Positions 26,940 to 37,915 of a stretch of DNA of 64,000 nt are shown here, piece after piece (positions within the stretch are counted from its first letter, which is position 1; each line of letters starts with the position of its first letter). The notes below the pieces were generated by a model that was given only the letters and a program-made list of their open reading frames with translations, did no database searches and was not told where the DNA came from. The position numbers and the translations under genes were made by a program. Source of the stretch: Pyrocephalus nanus (lineage: Eukaryota > Chordata > Aves > Passeriformes > Tyrannidae); contig CM076270.1 in the NCBI GenBank assembly GCA_038380795.1, forward strand, positions 21,654,001 to 21,718,000. The letters run 5' to 3'.

Positions 26940-27053
26940 AAAAAAAAAAAAAAAAAAAATTCCCAACCCCCCTAAAAAGCCCCCAAACCAAACCAAAATA
27001 AAAACACCAAACTAAACCCAAAACAAAACAAAGAAAGAAAGAAAGAAGGAAAA
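26940..27053. repeat. Poly(A) tract followed by A-rich (AAAG)n repeat
   Basis: A run of 20 A residues at 26940-26959 is followed by C-interrupted A-rich sequence and then AAAG units at about 27029-27048. Low-complexity DNA. The AT-rich sequence on its right has no recognised repeat body. Confidence 0.85.
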
Positions 27054-29149
27054 TTTCAGTTGAAGAAGCAAAAATCTTGAATAATTTCTCACAGACTTTC
27101 ACTGGAATCCAATAAACACATTACCAAATTACACTGTATATTTTACTAGCCTGTGCTATCTCTGTGTATATTAGAGGCACAGCATGAAGAAAAACAATAA
27201 AAAATATTAACCTCTTTTGTATAACTCAGTAGAGTTATAAAATATCTAATTGAATAAACTATATTTGACATGAACAAATGGTGACATTTCCATGTAATGT
27301 TGTCTTTTTGGCTTCCTGACAAAGAAAAGCTTAAGGAACCGTGATTTTTGTTTCCTAAGGGCAAGTTCTCCTACTTGTATCAACTTAGCAATCAATACTA
27401 AAGTATGAGCATAAGCACTTTTAATTTATGAACTGTATACTTTGAGCAAGTTTAACAGTTTAATCTTATACATGTTTTTATAAGAGTGTTTATTTTTGTT
27501 GTACCGCATAAGAAACGCTTAATGGAAAATACTGCATTAAAGCATTAAAAGCAGCCATATGTGTAGAAAGACAGAAAATGAATATTTAAGACACAGCTAA
27601 ATTAATACTGTCCTGATTTCTTATAAGCACAAGAGCACCATTAATTTGAGGGAAAGCAAAGCCCCAAATGGGGAACCTGTGCTGATGTCACCCTGTGGCA
27701 GAAGAGCCTCAGAAGATGTGAAGATCCTCTCTGTGGCCAGTGCTCAGATGACCAGGCTTCCTCCTCACCAGAAGGCACCTGTCACTCTTCTTTTTCACTG
27801 AAAGAGGACAGCTCAGCACTCCTGAGTTTTGATATTTGGAGTTTTGTACCCAGTTTCCAATTCTGACCGTGTGGCTTGTCCAGCATGTCCCCTCCAAAGC
27901 ACCATTCCAGCACTCCAGTGGATCTGCCGGCTTGCATGAAAACTGGGAGTCAGCCAGGAGGGGTTACACGTGCTGGTTTAAACTGTCCTAGAGAGGACTT
28001 ACCAACAACAACACTTGCCTATAAAAATATCCGTCCTATTTATCTCTGAGAATAAAATAAGGAGTGGACTTTTATGAGGCTGGCTGCAGAGTGAATCACT
28101 GCTGTCCATTGCTCACAGCTGAAATAGGATGTGACCTGCAGCTGGTGTTAGGGAGGGGATGGCTTTTCCCACCAAACCCTTGTTCAGAGCTGATAAGGGT
28201 TTTTCACAGTGTGTATTTATCCTGCAAAAAGCAGGCTCCTTCACTCTGTAGTATTGATGTCAGGCACAGATGGGCTTCTGGTTGCCATGCAGATGATAAT
28301 CCAGGGAGTTTCAGTTAATATTAAATGGAAAGTGGCTCAATTTGCATGTCTCTCTAGAAACAACAAACCAACTGTCTTGAGAATCAATATTGATAATACT
28401 CTGAAGCAAAAAAAAAAAAATAAACACACAAAGCCACAAGGAGCACGTCACGTGGTGACTCCAATAGCTCTTAGGAGACTGCAATATCATGCAACAGGAA
28501 AAGCAGGGCATTTAAAAGAGAGCCAGTTCTTCAGAACTGCATTATAATTAAGACCATTCATTAATTATCAGATTGCAGATCATCTATATAAGCCACAAAC
28601 TACTTGCCAAATCCATGTACTGATGTAGGTGAGCACCACGGGCAAGAACAGCACACAGCAAGAAGAGGCAGACCCAGGCCAGCTGAGATGCAGGTCATGC
28701 GTGTCCTGGGAGCATTCAGGGGCTGGGAAGAGACCTCTCACCACCCTTTGGCAAGGGAACACAGGGCTGAGGCAAGCCCACACTTGCACTATTGGATGTG
28801 GGATTTTTGTTCTTTTTGGCCTATGAAAACGTGAAGAGACAAAGCAGCAAGCAAGGAGGATTGTTTTGTAATTCTGACTCTCAACCCACATCACACACAA
28901 CGAAGATCCTTGCTTGCCCAGATGCTTCGAGCCAGGATGATCATGTGTGGCTTCAGATTTCTCACATGGGTCTTGCCTTTCTCAGAGAAGTCTGACTTCT
29001 CAACCTGGTTATGCAGTCAGTGATACACAGAAAATCATATCATCTGACGTTTCTACACCAAACTAAGCTCTCTGATAGCCTGCTCTTTTTTCTTAGTGCC
29101 AGCTTTCTTACTTCTATTTACGGAGGAAATATAAGATTTTCAGAAAAGC

Positions 29150-29252
29150 GTAGAATTATGGTCCCTTCCAACCCAGAATGACCTAGAAGGGACCCTAAAA
29201 ATCACCTAGATCCAAAACCCCTGCTGTGGGCAGGGACACCTTTCACTCCAGG
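29150..29252 (-). mobile_element. CR1-family LINE 3'-end fragment
   Basis: The plus strand carries, in order, words close to the reverse complement of the CR1 3' region of birds: CTAGAAGGGACC, then CTAAAAATCACCTAGATCC, then CTGTGGGCAGGGACACC and TTTCACT. The reference pattern, from memory, is a GGAAGGGACCTTAAAGATC-like block, then ATCTAG, then a GGGCAGGGACACC block. The element therefore lies on the minus strand. It is heavily 5'-truncated, as most CR1 copies are, and diverged. The octamer tail repeats are not intact. No gene is carried. Identification is by recalled consensus; the edges are approximate. Confidence 0.8.
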
Positions 29253-29261
29253 TGAAAGGTG
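29237..29261. repeat. Small inverted repeat at the CR1 fragment edge
   Basis: CACCTTTCAC and its exact complement GTGAAAGGTG are separated by five bases, giving a 10-bp stem hairpin. The left arm is CR1-derived sequence, so the right arm may have arisen by local template switching. A stem this short is not significant over 64 kb by itself. Confidence 0.6.
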
Positions 29262-32200
29262 GACAGTATATTTCTTAGCTCAAAGGATATGAACAGTAGA
29301 TTTCTGAGCTCGTTCCATATTATCAGTAGCCTGACTTCTGCTAAGTATTAGCTAAAATAGATTTAATCAACTCATCAAAACAGAGAATCATTTGAATCAA
29401 GACATGGCATTGAAGACCAGACAAGTGTGAAGTCCTACACACCCTTTGTAGGTGTCTCATCACCCAAGCAGTGTGTTGTGTGTACATGCAAGAAACTAAA
29501 AAAACTTTTGCTATGTTTTGGAAGATATACAGCAAGCAAAACCCACAGGAGACAGAACTAGGAAAGAGACCCTGTGGCTGGTTTTGGAATTTGGACCACG
29601 AAAAACGCATTTTGACCTTAGTTTCTCAATGACTGTACACCGTGTTCATCCCAGCAGAGCCCACGTTACATCCTAAACTCGACAGTGAAGGACAGCATTG
29701 AGATTTTGGACACAGGTGAAAGATAAAACATGGGCAAAACCACTGAACTACTTGCAATGCTGAGGCAAACCCTGGTTCAGGGTTGGTGGTAAGCCATAGC
29801 AATTCCACTGACCTAGATGTGACTTCTCTCCTTCAGCTCAGGTTGGAGTCAAGCAGCCTACTCATTTCCTGATGAGCAGGGCAGCATCTTCATTATGCAC
29901 ACGCAAACAGAAGAGAGGGACGTCAGAAACTAACCTGGAATGCAGAAACAATTTGTGCATCACTTAGTAAAGCAGAGGAAAACAGTACATGAGTAATTGC
30001 AGTCCTCAAGGAAAGGAAAACAGAGAACAACATTGGCAAAGCTTAAGTAAAATGTGAATGAGAGTTCTTGTGTGTTCCCTCATCCCCAGTCTCAGCTCTC
30101 CAGCTGGTTTGCACAGGCTTGCCCCTCGGTATGGCAGTCAGTGAGAGGATAAAAATCATGCTCAGCTCAGTATGTCGTGATTTAATGCCCTAGACATTAA
30201 GTTAAATTTAATATTTTTTTAATGGTTTGCAATTTCAGTTGTGCCCAGATAATTTTTTCAAGAAGATTGTCACAGTTTTACCTTTTCTAGTAACAGTGAT
30301 TATAGATGCAAATTATCACATTATAGTTGTTGCCACGGAAATAAAGTGCAATGTTATAAGCACAAAAACAAAGAGCTTGCTGCAAAAGAAGGTGCAGCAG
30401 CCACAGCTTTAGGGAAGTGCTTTTTTGGTAACAAATGGTGAACCAATTGCTCCAAGACCTCCTCGACTATAGGGGATAATACAGCAGCCCCATTCTGCAT
30501 TTTTATAGAACTGTGCATAATGTCTCAAGTTGCTTTAGAAACAGAGAGTGCCTCATACCTCACGGCCTGAGGTTAAAGGGTAGTTTTGTCATACCACAAA
30601 CTCAAGTAGGACGCTTTCAAGAGTCTTTGCACTTCAGGCTGTTCCTCCAGTGCTGAAACACAATCCCAGGAGCACTCAGTTGCTAAAAAAACAAGTCTCT
30701 TTTGTAGTGATAATATGCATGCATGAGCATGACTAAGATACTTTATAGCAGATCCATCCTTTCAGAAATTCCCCTTAGGCAGGAGGATTTCGCCACTGGC
30801 CATGTCCTTCGAGCCTATAGCCATATGATGCCACAGAAGATTATAAGGGGGCCAAAGTCTGATTTGATGTAGGAATCCATTTTAAAGGGTAAAAAGAAAA
30901 AAAAATTAAAATCAGCGTTGCTTAGTTATTCTTGCACGGTGAAGGCAAAAAAAACACAGGGTCAAAAAACCCCTCACAATCAACTAAACATTGATTTTGA
31001 GAAAAGCTGTGTCCTAATCTCGCTCAGAGGGTCCACTGGTGACACCCCAGACCTCCTGCTTGCCGTGTGTGGGGAGGCAGGAGCCATCAGGGGAATACCC
31101 AAGGGAGAAGCCTCTGTGGTGCAGAGGTGGAAGGCACAGTACCAGGTGGGTGAGAACCACACTGGCTGCAGAGCCCTGACACCCAGACGGGCTGGTTTGT
31201 GTCTTGTGAACTCTGTCCAGGGCACGGGGGAACAAAGAGCTGTGGGTGCAGCCACTGTCCTGTGCCACGTGCTCACAGTGGCCTTTCAAAGGTTATGTCC
31301 AAGAGAGGACGGTGGAGCAGAAGAGGACACAAGCCCACCGCTCTCACCAGAAACATCTTTCTCCAATTAACAGAGACACAGAGCTATAAAGCTCCTCGAA
31401 TTTCTATTTTCTAATCTGCTTTTCTAGCCCCAACCAGAGGAATCAGAGGATCAGGCTTGCAATGGCTCCCATCCACGTCCCTGCCTCGCTTGATGCCAAC
31501 CACCCTCTCCAGCTGGGATTCTGCCTGGGTTGGGCAAGGCTGCAAGCCATCAGCCCTGGCAGCTGCCTGTGCCCTCCCTGCCTGCCAGCCCTGCTGGCCA
31601 CTGCCTGCCTCCAGGGAAAACAGCCTCCCTGGAAGGCACACTGAGGCAGACTGAGCCAGGAGGCTGGGCTGAACCCACCCACTGAGCACGCTGGTGGGCT
31701 CTGGGCATCAGGGGAGGAACAGTGGCAAAGTGGTGGGCACTGCCAGAGCCCACCCGCTATCTGTGCTGCAGGTACACACAAACAAACTCTGCTCTGGTAG
31801 TCTCAGACAGACTCATGTCACAAACAGTCAATTAGCTTTTTTTAAGAAGCCAAATAAACAAACAGAGCAGGAGATTATAACTGATTACTGAAGGGCAGGA
31901 AACATGAGAAGCTGGTTTGCTAGAAAGAAAAGCTCTTGTGCTGAGATCTCCAGTAATTAGCAGTAACAAGACCTAAAGAAATTTATGAGGGAAAAAAAAA
32001 TATCAAACCCTTCCTGTTTAAATGTTCTCTTTTCCTATGTTTTGCTTGGCAGACTAGCTTAAAACACAAACACAGACTGGGTCTCAAATACGGAATAGAT
32101 TCATGCTCTGCAGCCCTCATATACTTGGATTGCAAAGCAAATGAACATGGATCAATGCAAGTTTTTTTTTTTCTTTCTCCCCAAATGATGTGTTTTGTGA

Positions 32201-32303
32201 ACAACTATCAGATTGACAGCTCTATACTTCCCTCCAAGCACCTGGAAGGCAAGCTGGTTACTGCTGGCAAATGCTTGAGGTGCTCCTTGGAGCACAGTTG
32301 CAG

Positions 32304-32342
32304 ACTGGAGAGTCAAAGGAGAAGCCACTGGAGAGTCAAAGG
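32304..32342. repeat. Two-copy direct repeat, 23-bp period
   Basis: The 16-mer ACTGGAGAGTCAAAGG occurs at 32304-32319 and again at 32327-32342, separated by seven bases. This is a recent short tandem duplication with no other visible function. Confidence 0.9.
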
Positions 32343-34206
32343 CCTTCACCATGACTGACCTGGTGGGATTCAGGAATAATTTAGCAATTTCAGCCCAGCA
32401 ATGGTCTACATGCCCTGTTTATCAGTCTGCAGTGGGGCTGCTGTTGACTGTGCAGGAGCCTACCTGGTTTTGTTTTCCTGGTTCAGAAGCGTCCTCCACC
32501 TGGCTCCCGGGGCAGCGCAGAGTCCCCCTGATTCACGTAATGAGATCCCCAGGCAGAGCTGAAACCCTGACCTAGATTTCAATGGCTCTCCGAGCCGTGT
32601 TTAGGCATCTTCAGCATGGCTGTGTTTACTCCCTTAAATTTCAGATATACTGCAAATTAAAGAGAGCTTTAGGTCTTTTTTTTTTTTTCTTTCCCCCCCA
32701 CTTTAAGCACATTCATCTCTACTTAGTTGTCCTGGGTTTGCCTTTCTTTGTTAGATGTTCCAGGAGACAATTTGAATCAAAAATAAGAATTGCTCAAACC
32801 GGTTGCAAATCTTAGCATACACTTGGAAAAGCAGCATGAGCAGACCAGCAGTAATTTCATTGGGAAGGAGGACAACATCCTGAGTGAACACACAGAGCTC
32901 ATTAGCATCGAGTTATTATTCTGCATTATGGTGTGTCCCAGGTGCAATTACAGCTCCAGGATGCAGGTCTCTGCGCATGGCTAGGGATGGTGATTAAACT
33001 CCAATACAGGGGTGAAGGAAAGGAATGTTATTCCATTTCCCTGACAGTAAACTGCAAAAAGACAAGGTAAATCTGAGTATCAGTACAAAGCAATAGAGGA
33101 CCAGAGGTGGCTCTCTGGAGCTATGTGGTCTGGTGGCTCTGGAGGTCCCATCACCAACATTGCTGGGGTGTCCAGCCCCTCTCCCCTGCAGGGTATTACT
33201 TGGGTATTTGGACCTCACTTGCAGAAATCACCAGGATCAGTCAGATGCTTTCCCAGTGGATATCTGTGGCAGCAGGATTAGGCCACTGCAGAGGATTATG
33301 GAAAACCCTCAAATAGAGGGAGGCCCTTCCCCTTCCAAAAACAACCATGGATTTGGGGAAGGAAGAGCCCAAAGACTGACCCCCTTCCATCACAGTATGA
33401 GATGGCTGCTGTTGCTCTGCAGGCACATCCTCGCCACAGGAGCTGGGGAGGGTATTAAAACCCAGTGACATCTCATGGGAAACAGGCAGAGCAGGGCGTT
33501 CCCACATCTCCTTTGCTAGCTTGCCACTTTGGAAAGTGTGGAGCCCTTTATCCAGGCTGCAGTCACAGACACAGGAGGGGCTATTCAGCTCCTTGAGCAG
33601 TGATTTTGTAGTTGTTTCGAAACCTGCCAGTGGACAAGCTGGAGGTCCTTGGCTGGGGCCACTCCAGAGCAGGTGTGGGCGTGGGTAGCAGGTGCTGAAG
33701 CCTTGTGCACATTAAAAAGCAAACGAGTGGGCGACAATTAAAGTGTTGCATATTTCTGACTTCTTCTGAAAAGAGCTCTCCCACAGCCTCACTCCGCTTA
33801 TTTCAGCACAGCACTGAGCTGCCACAATTTACACTTACCAGAAGAGAGAAGACATTAGAACATTAAACTGCTTTAAATAAATATTTTCTATTTTAGTGCC
33901 CAGCGTTGTGCACTTGCTTTGCAGCCCAGCCCAGAGATCTCAGCAAAGGTTGACAGTACTTGTGACGGTAAAAATACATTTTGGATATCATTTTTAGAAA
34001 TCCCTGTCAGTGTTTGGATACTTGCAGAGCTGTGAAAGGCCAGCTGCCCCCAGAAGAGCTGTCACCCAAAGGGAGCTTCCCAGCAGCCAGTCTCATGGTG
34101 ACAGGGGTGGGAAGCACAGATCTCCTCTGCAGGCTTAGGTGGGAGCTGGGGAAGAGCTCTGTCCTTCTTAGCCCATCAGTTTGCATTCGGAATAATCCTG
34201 CTGAGG

Positions 34207-34222
34207 AAAAAAAAAAAAAAAA
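34207..34222. repeat. Poly(A) tract (A16)
   Basis: An uninterrupted A run in otherwise mixed sequence. No retrocopy was recognised next to it. Confidence 0.9.
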
Positions 34223-37200
34223 CAAAACCAGCAGGCCTGAGAGGTGGAAAAGAGCGGCAGAACTGATGTTCCTTCAGTGCTCGAAGTCAGGCAGGGATGG
34301 ATGAGTTTTTAAGGTGCAGAAGGGAATCCAGCTCTGGCTTTGAATGTGTGGGAAGCTGGAGGTAAAGTCTGAACTTCCTTTTCACCTCTGGTTTTGCTTT
34401 GTGTCAGGTCAGACCCCGCTCTTGCTTGGCTAAAAGTTCCCACACTAAAAAGCTTTGGAGTGGCATTGGTAAGGATGGGGAGCAAGGGGAGCCAGCCCAC
34501 CCACTCCCACCACAACACCTCTGCCAGACCGGGCAAACCCCTAAAGACCTTCCTGCCACGGGAAGTGCTGTGACCCTGCGGTGGAACCACCTCCTCCTGG
34601 GCATGGAACCCCGTACCCAATACCACACCCACCACTCAGGCTGACAGCTGGCCTGAAGAAGAGCAGCAAAGTTTTGTCCATGAAGGGACGTTAGCTTTCC
34701 TTTCAACAGCTGACTGAGGAAATGTTTGGATGCTGGTCCTCAGAGTGAGGCGGCTGTTACATTTCTGCTGTTGTGCAGAGGCTTGTGAGAGCCAGGCACT
34801 GCCTGGCACAGCACTGCCTGCAGCAGCCATTCCAGCAGCAACTGGGGCTGTTTCTACACCGACCATTTTCCCCACAGATACATTCATGAAATTGCCTCTG
34901 CTCAAAGCCCAGAGCTGGCCCTGCTTGTGCAGCCTGAACACTGCCCTGCTGTTTTCAGCCGTGGCTGTCAATGATCCTTTTGCAGGACGAAGTCCCTGTC
35001 TCTGAAGCACTTGCACCAGTAGCCTCTTCTGTTTGTTGTCCATCTACAAAACGTGACTGTAAAATGAGACAGTTGATTAAATGAGAAAAATCTACTTTTT
35101 CCCAGCCACCCTGATGGCACTATCGTGCCCTGCTGTGCTGGCCATGACCATGTACTCTGTGGTGCCCAGTAAGTCTCCCTGTTTGGGGTTACCTCCACTG
35201 GTGGAACTCGCTGATGAGGCTGTTTGGTGCATCACCCACCCCATCCCACTCTCAGCTCCACTTTGTTCCTCTGCTCCTCCATATGGCACAAACTGGGGCT
35301 GTGATGCTGATTAAAAAGATATTTAAATTTTATCTCGTTCAATTTACATCTTCAAAGGTCTCTGAAAAATGTAAATCTTAAAAAAAAAAAAAATCACTAA
35401 CATGTAAAATGTTTTTTGTGGAAAAAGAAAAAAAAAGTACATTTTTTAATATACTATTTTTCAAGCTCCTGTTTTAAGCATATGTGATAAAAGGCAAGGA
35501 AACAGAGGGCTGGACTGATGAGTGAGGTGTGGAAACCCATTTTCTCTCCTTTGATAAGTAGCTGGGGCAGTCACCAGTGGCTCAGAGGGCAGCTCTCCAA
35601 GCTTGCCCTTCCCAGTGACTGTGGGCATGTCCAGGCTGTCAGCACCTTGGCAGTTCTGCCAGGAGTGGTGTTTCCTCAGGGAGTAAGCAAAAGGGTGTTG
35701 AGCTGATGCTGAGGGATGCCTGAACTGTGGGTGAGCCTGCCTGGCCACAAGGGCAGAGGCTGGAGAATCCCCTCCCTGTTTGAGACTGATGGCTTCCTGG
35801 GCAGTGAGAGTCCATCAGAGGTTTAATAACTACCTGCATTTTGAGATTTGCCACTGGGAAGATTAATGACCTGTACAAATACAGACTGATACAGTCAAAA
35901 AAAGATCTGGCTGCTTAAATCTGTAGATTCTAGAACAGATGGCTGCTGCAGGACCCCACTGCCTCAATAAAAGGGGGGTGTGGGATGCGGGAGAGAAAAG
36001 GCCATCCCTGCCCATGTGTTCCCATTCAACATGCACAGTGCCTTCTCTTTATTTGTTCTGGAATGGCACTGGAGTGGCAGGCCACAGTGAGCTAAAACTG
36101 CTGACCAGGGCTTAGCTGAATGTAATTACAACAGCAGCACATGCACAGTGCAGGTGAGGTGTGCCTGGGGAGCGATGTGCAGTGCTCTGACAGCCTCCCC
36201 ATACCCCTCCACCTACCTCTTCCAGGGGGAAACCAGGGGGAGACCACCATGCCAGGAGCCTTCCCTTGGCCAGGAGCCGCTGCCAGCATCAGTGGTTGGT
36301 CCCTCATCCCAGCTCCCAAGGTTGCTGTGTGTCCTCATCAGTCCTGGCAAATCCACTGGAGGGGAACTCAGCCTTCCAATAAGAAACACCTGGGAAAAGT
36401 ATTATGATTAAACAACTGAGTACCAACCAGCAGCCCTTGCAGATGCCCCAGAGGTGACATGGGTTCCTTTAAACTCTTCTAGATCAGATTCAGGGGAATT
36501 TATTTGGCCATGCCAGTATTGCTGGCCCGGGAGCACTGCATCATCCTGGATGGGCACATTAATGTGTGCTTCATTCTCTGTCACATTTAGGATCAGCTAT
36601 GATTTCACACGCAGCTGTAGATCAGCTCCCTTTTGGTCACAATCTGCCACCCTTTTCTAGCCATTCAAATTTACAGCAACATAATTAGCTCAAAAGTAAT
36701 AGTGTTTACTGCCTACTAGATTTTAATAAATTAGGATGAAGCAACAGTTCCTAACAAGAACTCCAGAAAACACAAAAGCTGAACTGAATGTAAGCTTTTT
36801 CACCTCGATTAACACATCCTTGCCTATTGGCAGAAAGTTTCCATTGCAGCTGTGAGAAAATTATTCCACGAATTATGTCACATTGATTCAAACTGAAATT
36901 CAAAGCCAAAGAGAAAGCAGAAAAGCATTCCCTATGTTCTTACAGAAAATATCACTGCTTCAATTAGGTGCTACAGATGCTTGGAGTAAACATATTTTCC
37001 ACCAGTTTTCTTAGAACCATACCCACTTAAATCTCCAATATTCTTCTGCATGTTCATTTTTCATCCCAGTTTAATACCACGCCTCTGGGTGTTAGTGGTT
37101 AAAGGGATACTGCCAAGCAAAGAAAGCCAAGAAAAGCTGGGATAAGAAGGGAAAATATGCCCTTTACATAGTAAATAAACTTTTCAGTTTAAATGTTATG

Positions 37201-37889
37201 GCTGCTGTCAGCATAACTCAAAGGGGAAAAAAAAACCCCTGTGCTAGTTGTACCTTTCAGTTCTTGGACCATGCGAATGTCCAGTTCTCCAGTTTTGAAT
37301 CTGCTCCCAGTCCAGTGGAAATAATGCACACAACTGAGCATTCAAGTCTCTAATAAATCTCATCTTTGTATGGAATCCCTGGGATTCAGAACAAAACCAA
37401 AACTAGATAAGAATTTTTAATATTTCAGTAAATACCATCTTTTTTTTTTTTTTTCCCATTAAAAACCTGAGTTCTAGGGAGTCCAAAAATCCTCTGGGTG
37501 TAACAGGCATGGAGTAATAAGGTCAGAGTTGAAACATGGAGTAACTACTGCATGTGAACTGCACATGAATACATGAGTTACTATCTTGTATATCCTTCCC
37601 TTGTAAAAGCGTGGGCAGGGGAGGAGAGGGGAAGAAATCACTGGGTTTATGGGTGTTATAAATGCAGCTTACTTTAAAGCTGAAAAATTCTGGCAGATGG
37701 TCCCTAACATCTGGGAGAATCTAAATGCCCAGATAAAAAAATTTGTTTTCTTTATTCCTCTTTATTGGGACTGTATTTGGTTACAGTGTATTGTGATAAG
37801 ATCTATTTCCTATGCTTGTCTCTTAAATTTAAATCTCAAAGCAACATTTATAAACATTACAACCTATCAGTTATTACTGTAGTGCAGTA

Positions 37890-37915
37890 TCACTGATCTG
37901 AATTCAGATCAGTGA
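37890..37915. repeat. Perfect 26-bp palindrome
   Basis: The half-site TCACTGATCTGAA (37890-37902) is followed with no spacer by its exact reverse complement (37903-37915). The centre is AA|TT inside a GAATTC word. A spacer-free palindrome with 13-bp arms is expected about 0.001 times in 64 kb of random sequence, so it is unlikely to be coincidence. It could come from replication template switching, or be a dyad binding site or part of an unrecognised repeat. It lies in AT-rich sequence with no gene nearby. Confidence 0.95.

Larger units (their letters stand above)
6200..29149. other. Long stretch without a recognisable gene
   Basis: I read about 23 kb here without finding an exon, RNA gene or dated repeat that I can name. 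The stretch alternates between AT-rich parts (for example 11900-12660, 13900-14880, 19250-20200, 26700-27660) and GC-richer but CpG-poor parts (for example 9430-9830, 15250-15700, 21180-22700, 24000-24300, 25500-25960). Chance frames of 60-173 codons occur in the GC-richer parts on both strands, with no family motif and no consistent splice context. Minor features are A-rich runs near 8546-8591 and 26940-27053 and T-rich runs near 16270 and 18412. One exon-like candidate at 7063-7126 on the minus strand is given as a finding. The block is probably intergenic or deep intronic. Confidence 0.6.
29262..37889. other. Stretch without a recognisable gene
   Basis: No gene, RNA or dated repeat was recognised. 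GC-rich, CpG-poor parts at about 31020-31790 and 34000-35310 give overlapping chance frames on both strands. AT-rich parts at 30180-30370 and 36650-37460 look more like conserved or regulatory sequence. One of them has a perfect octamer motif (ATGCAAAT, 30306-30313), reported as a finding. An A16 run lies at 34207-34222. A short 23-bp-period duplication lies at 32304-32342. Confidence 0.6.

Noticed and set aside
30918..31370. 150-codon plus-strand frame
   Set aside because: Starts in an A-rich tract and runs through GC-rich sequence where other frames are also open. No recognisable protein.
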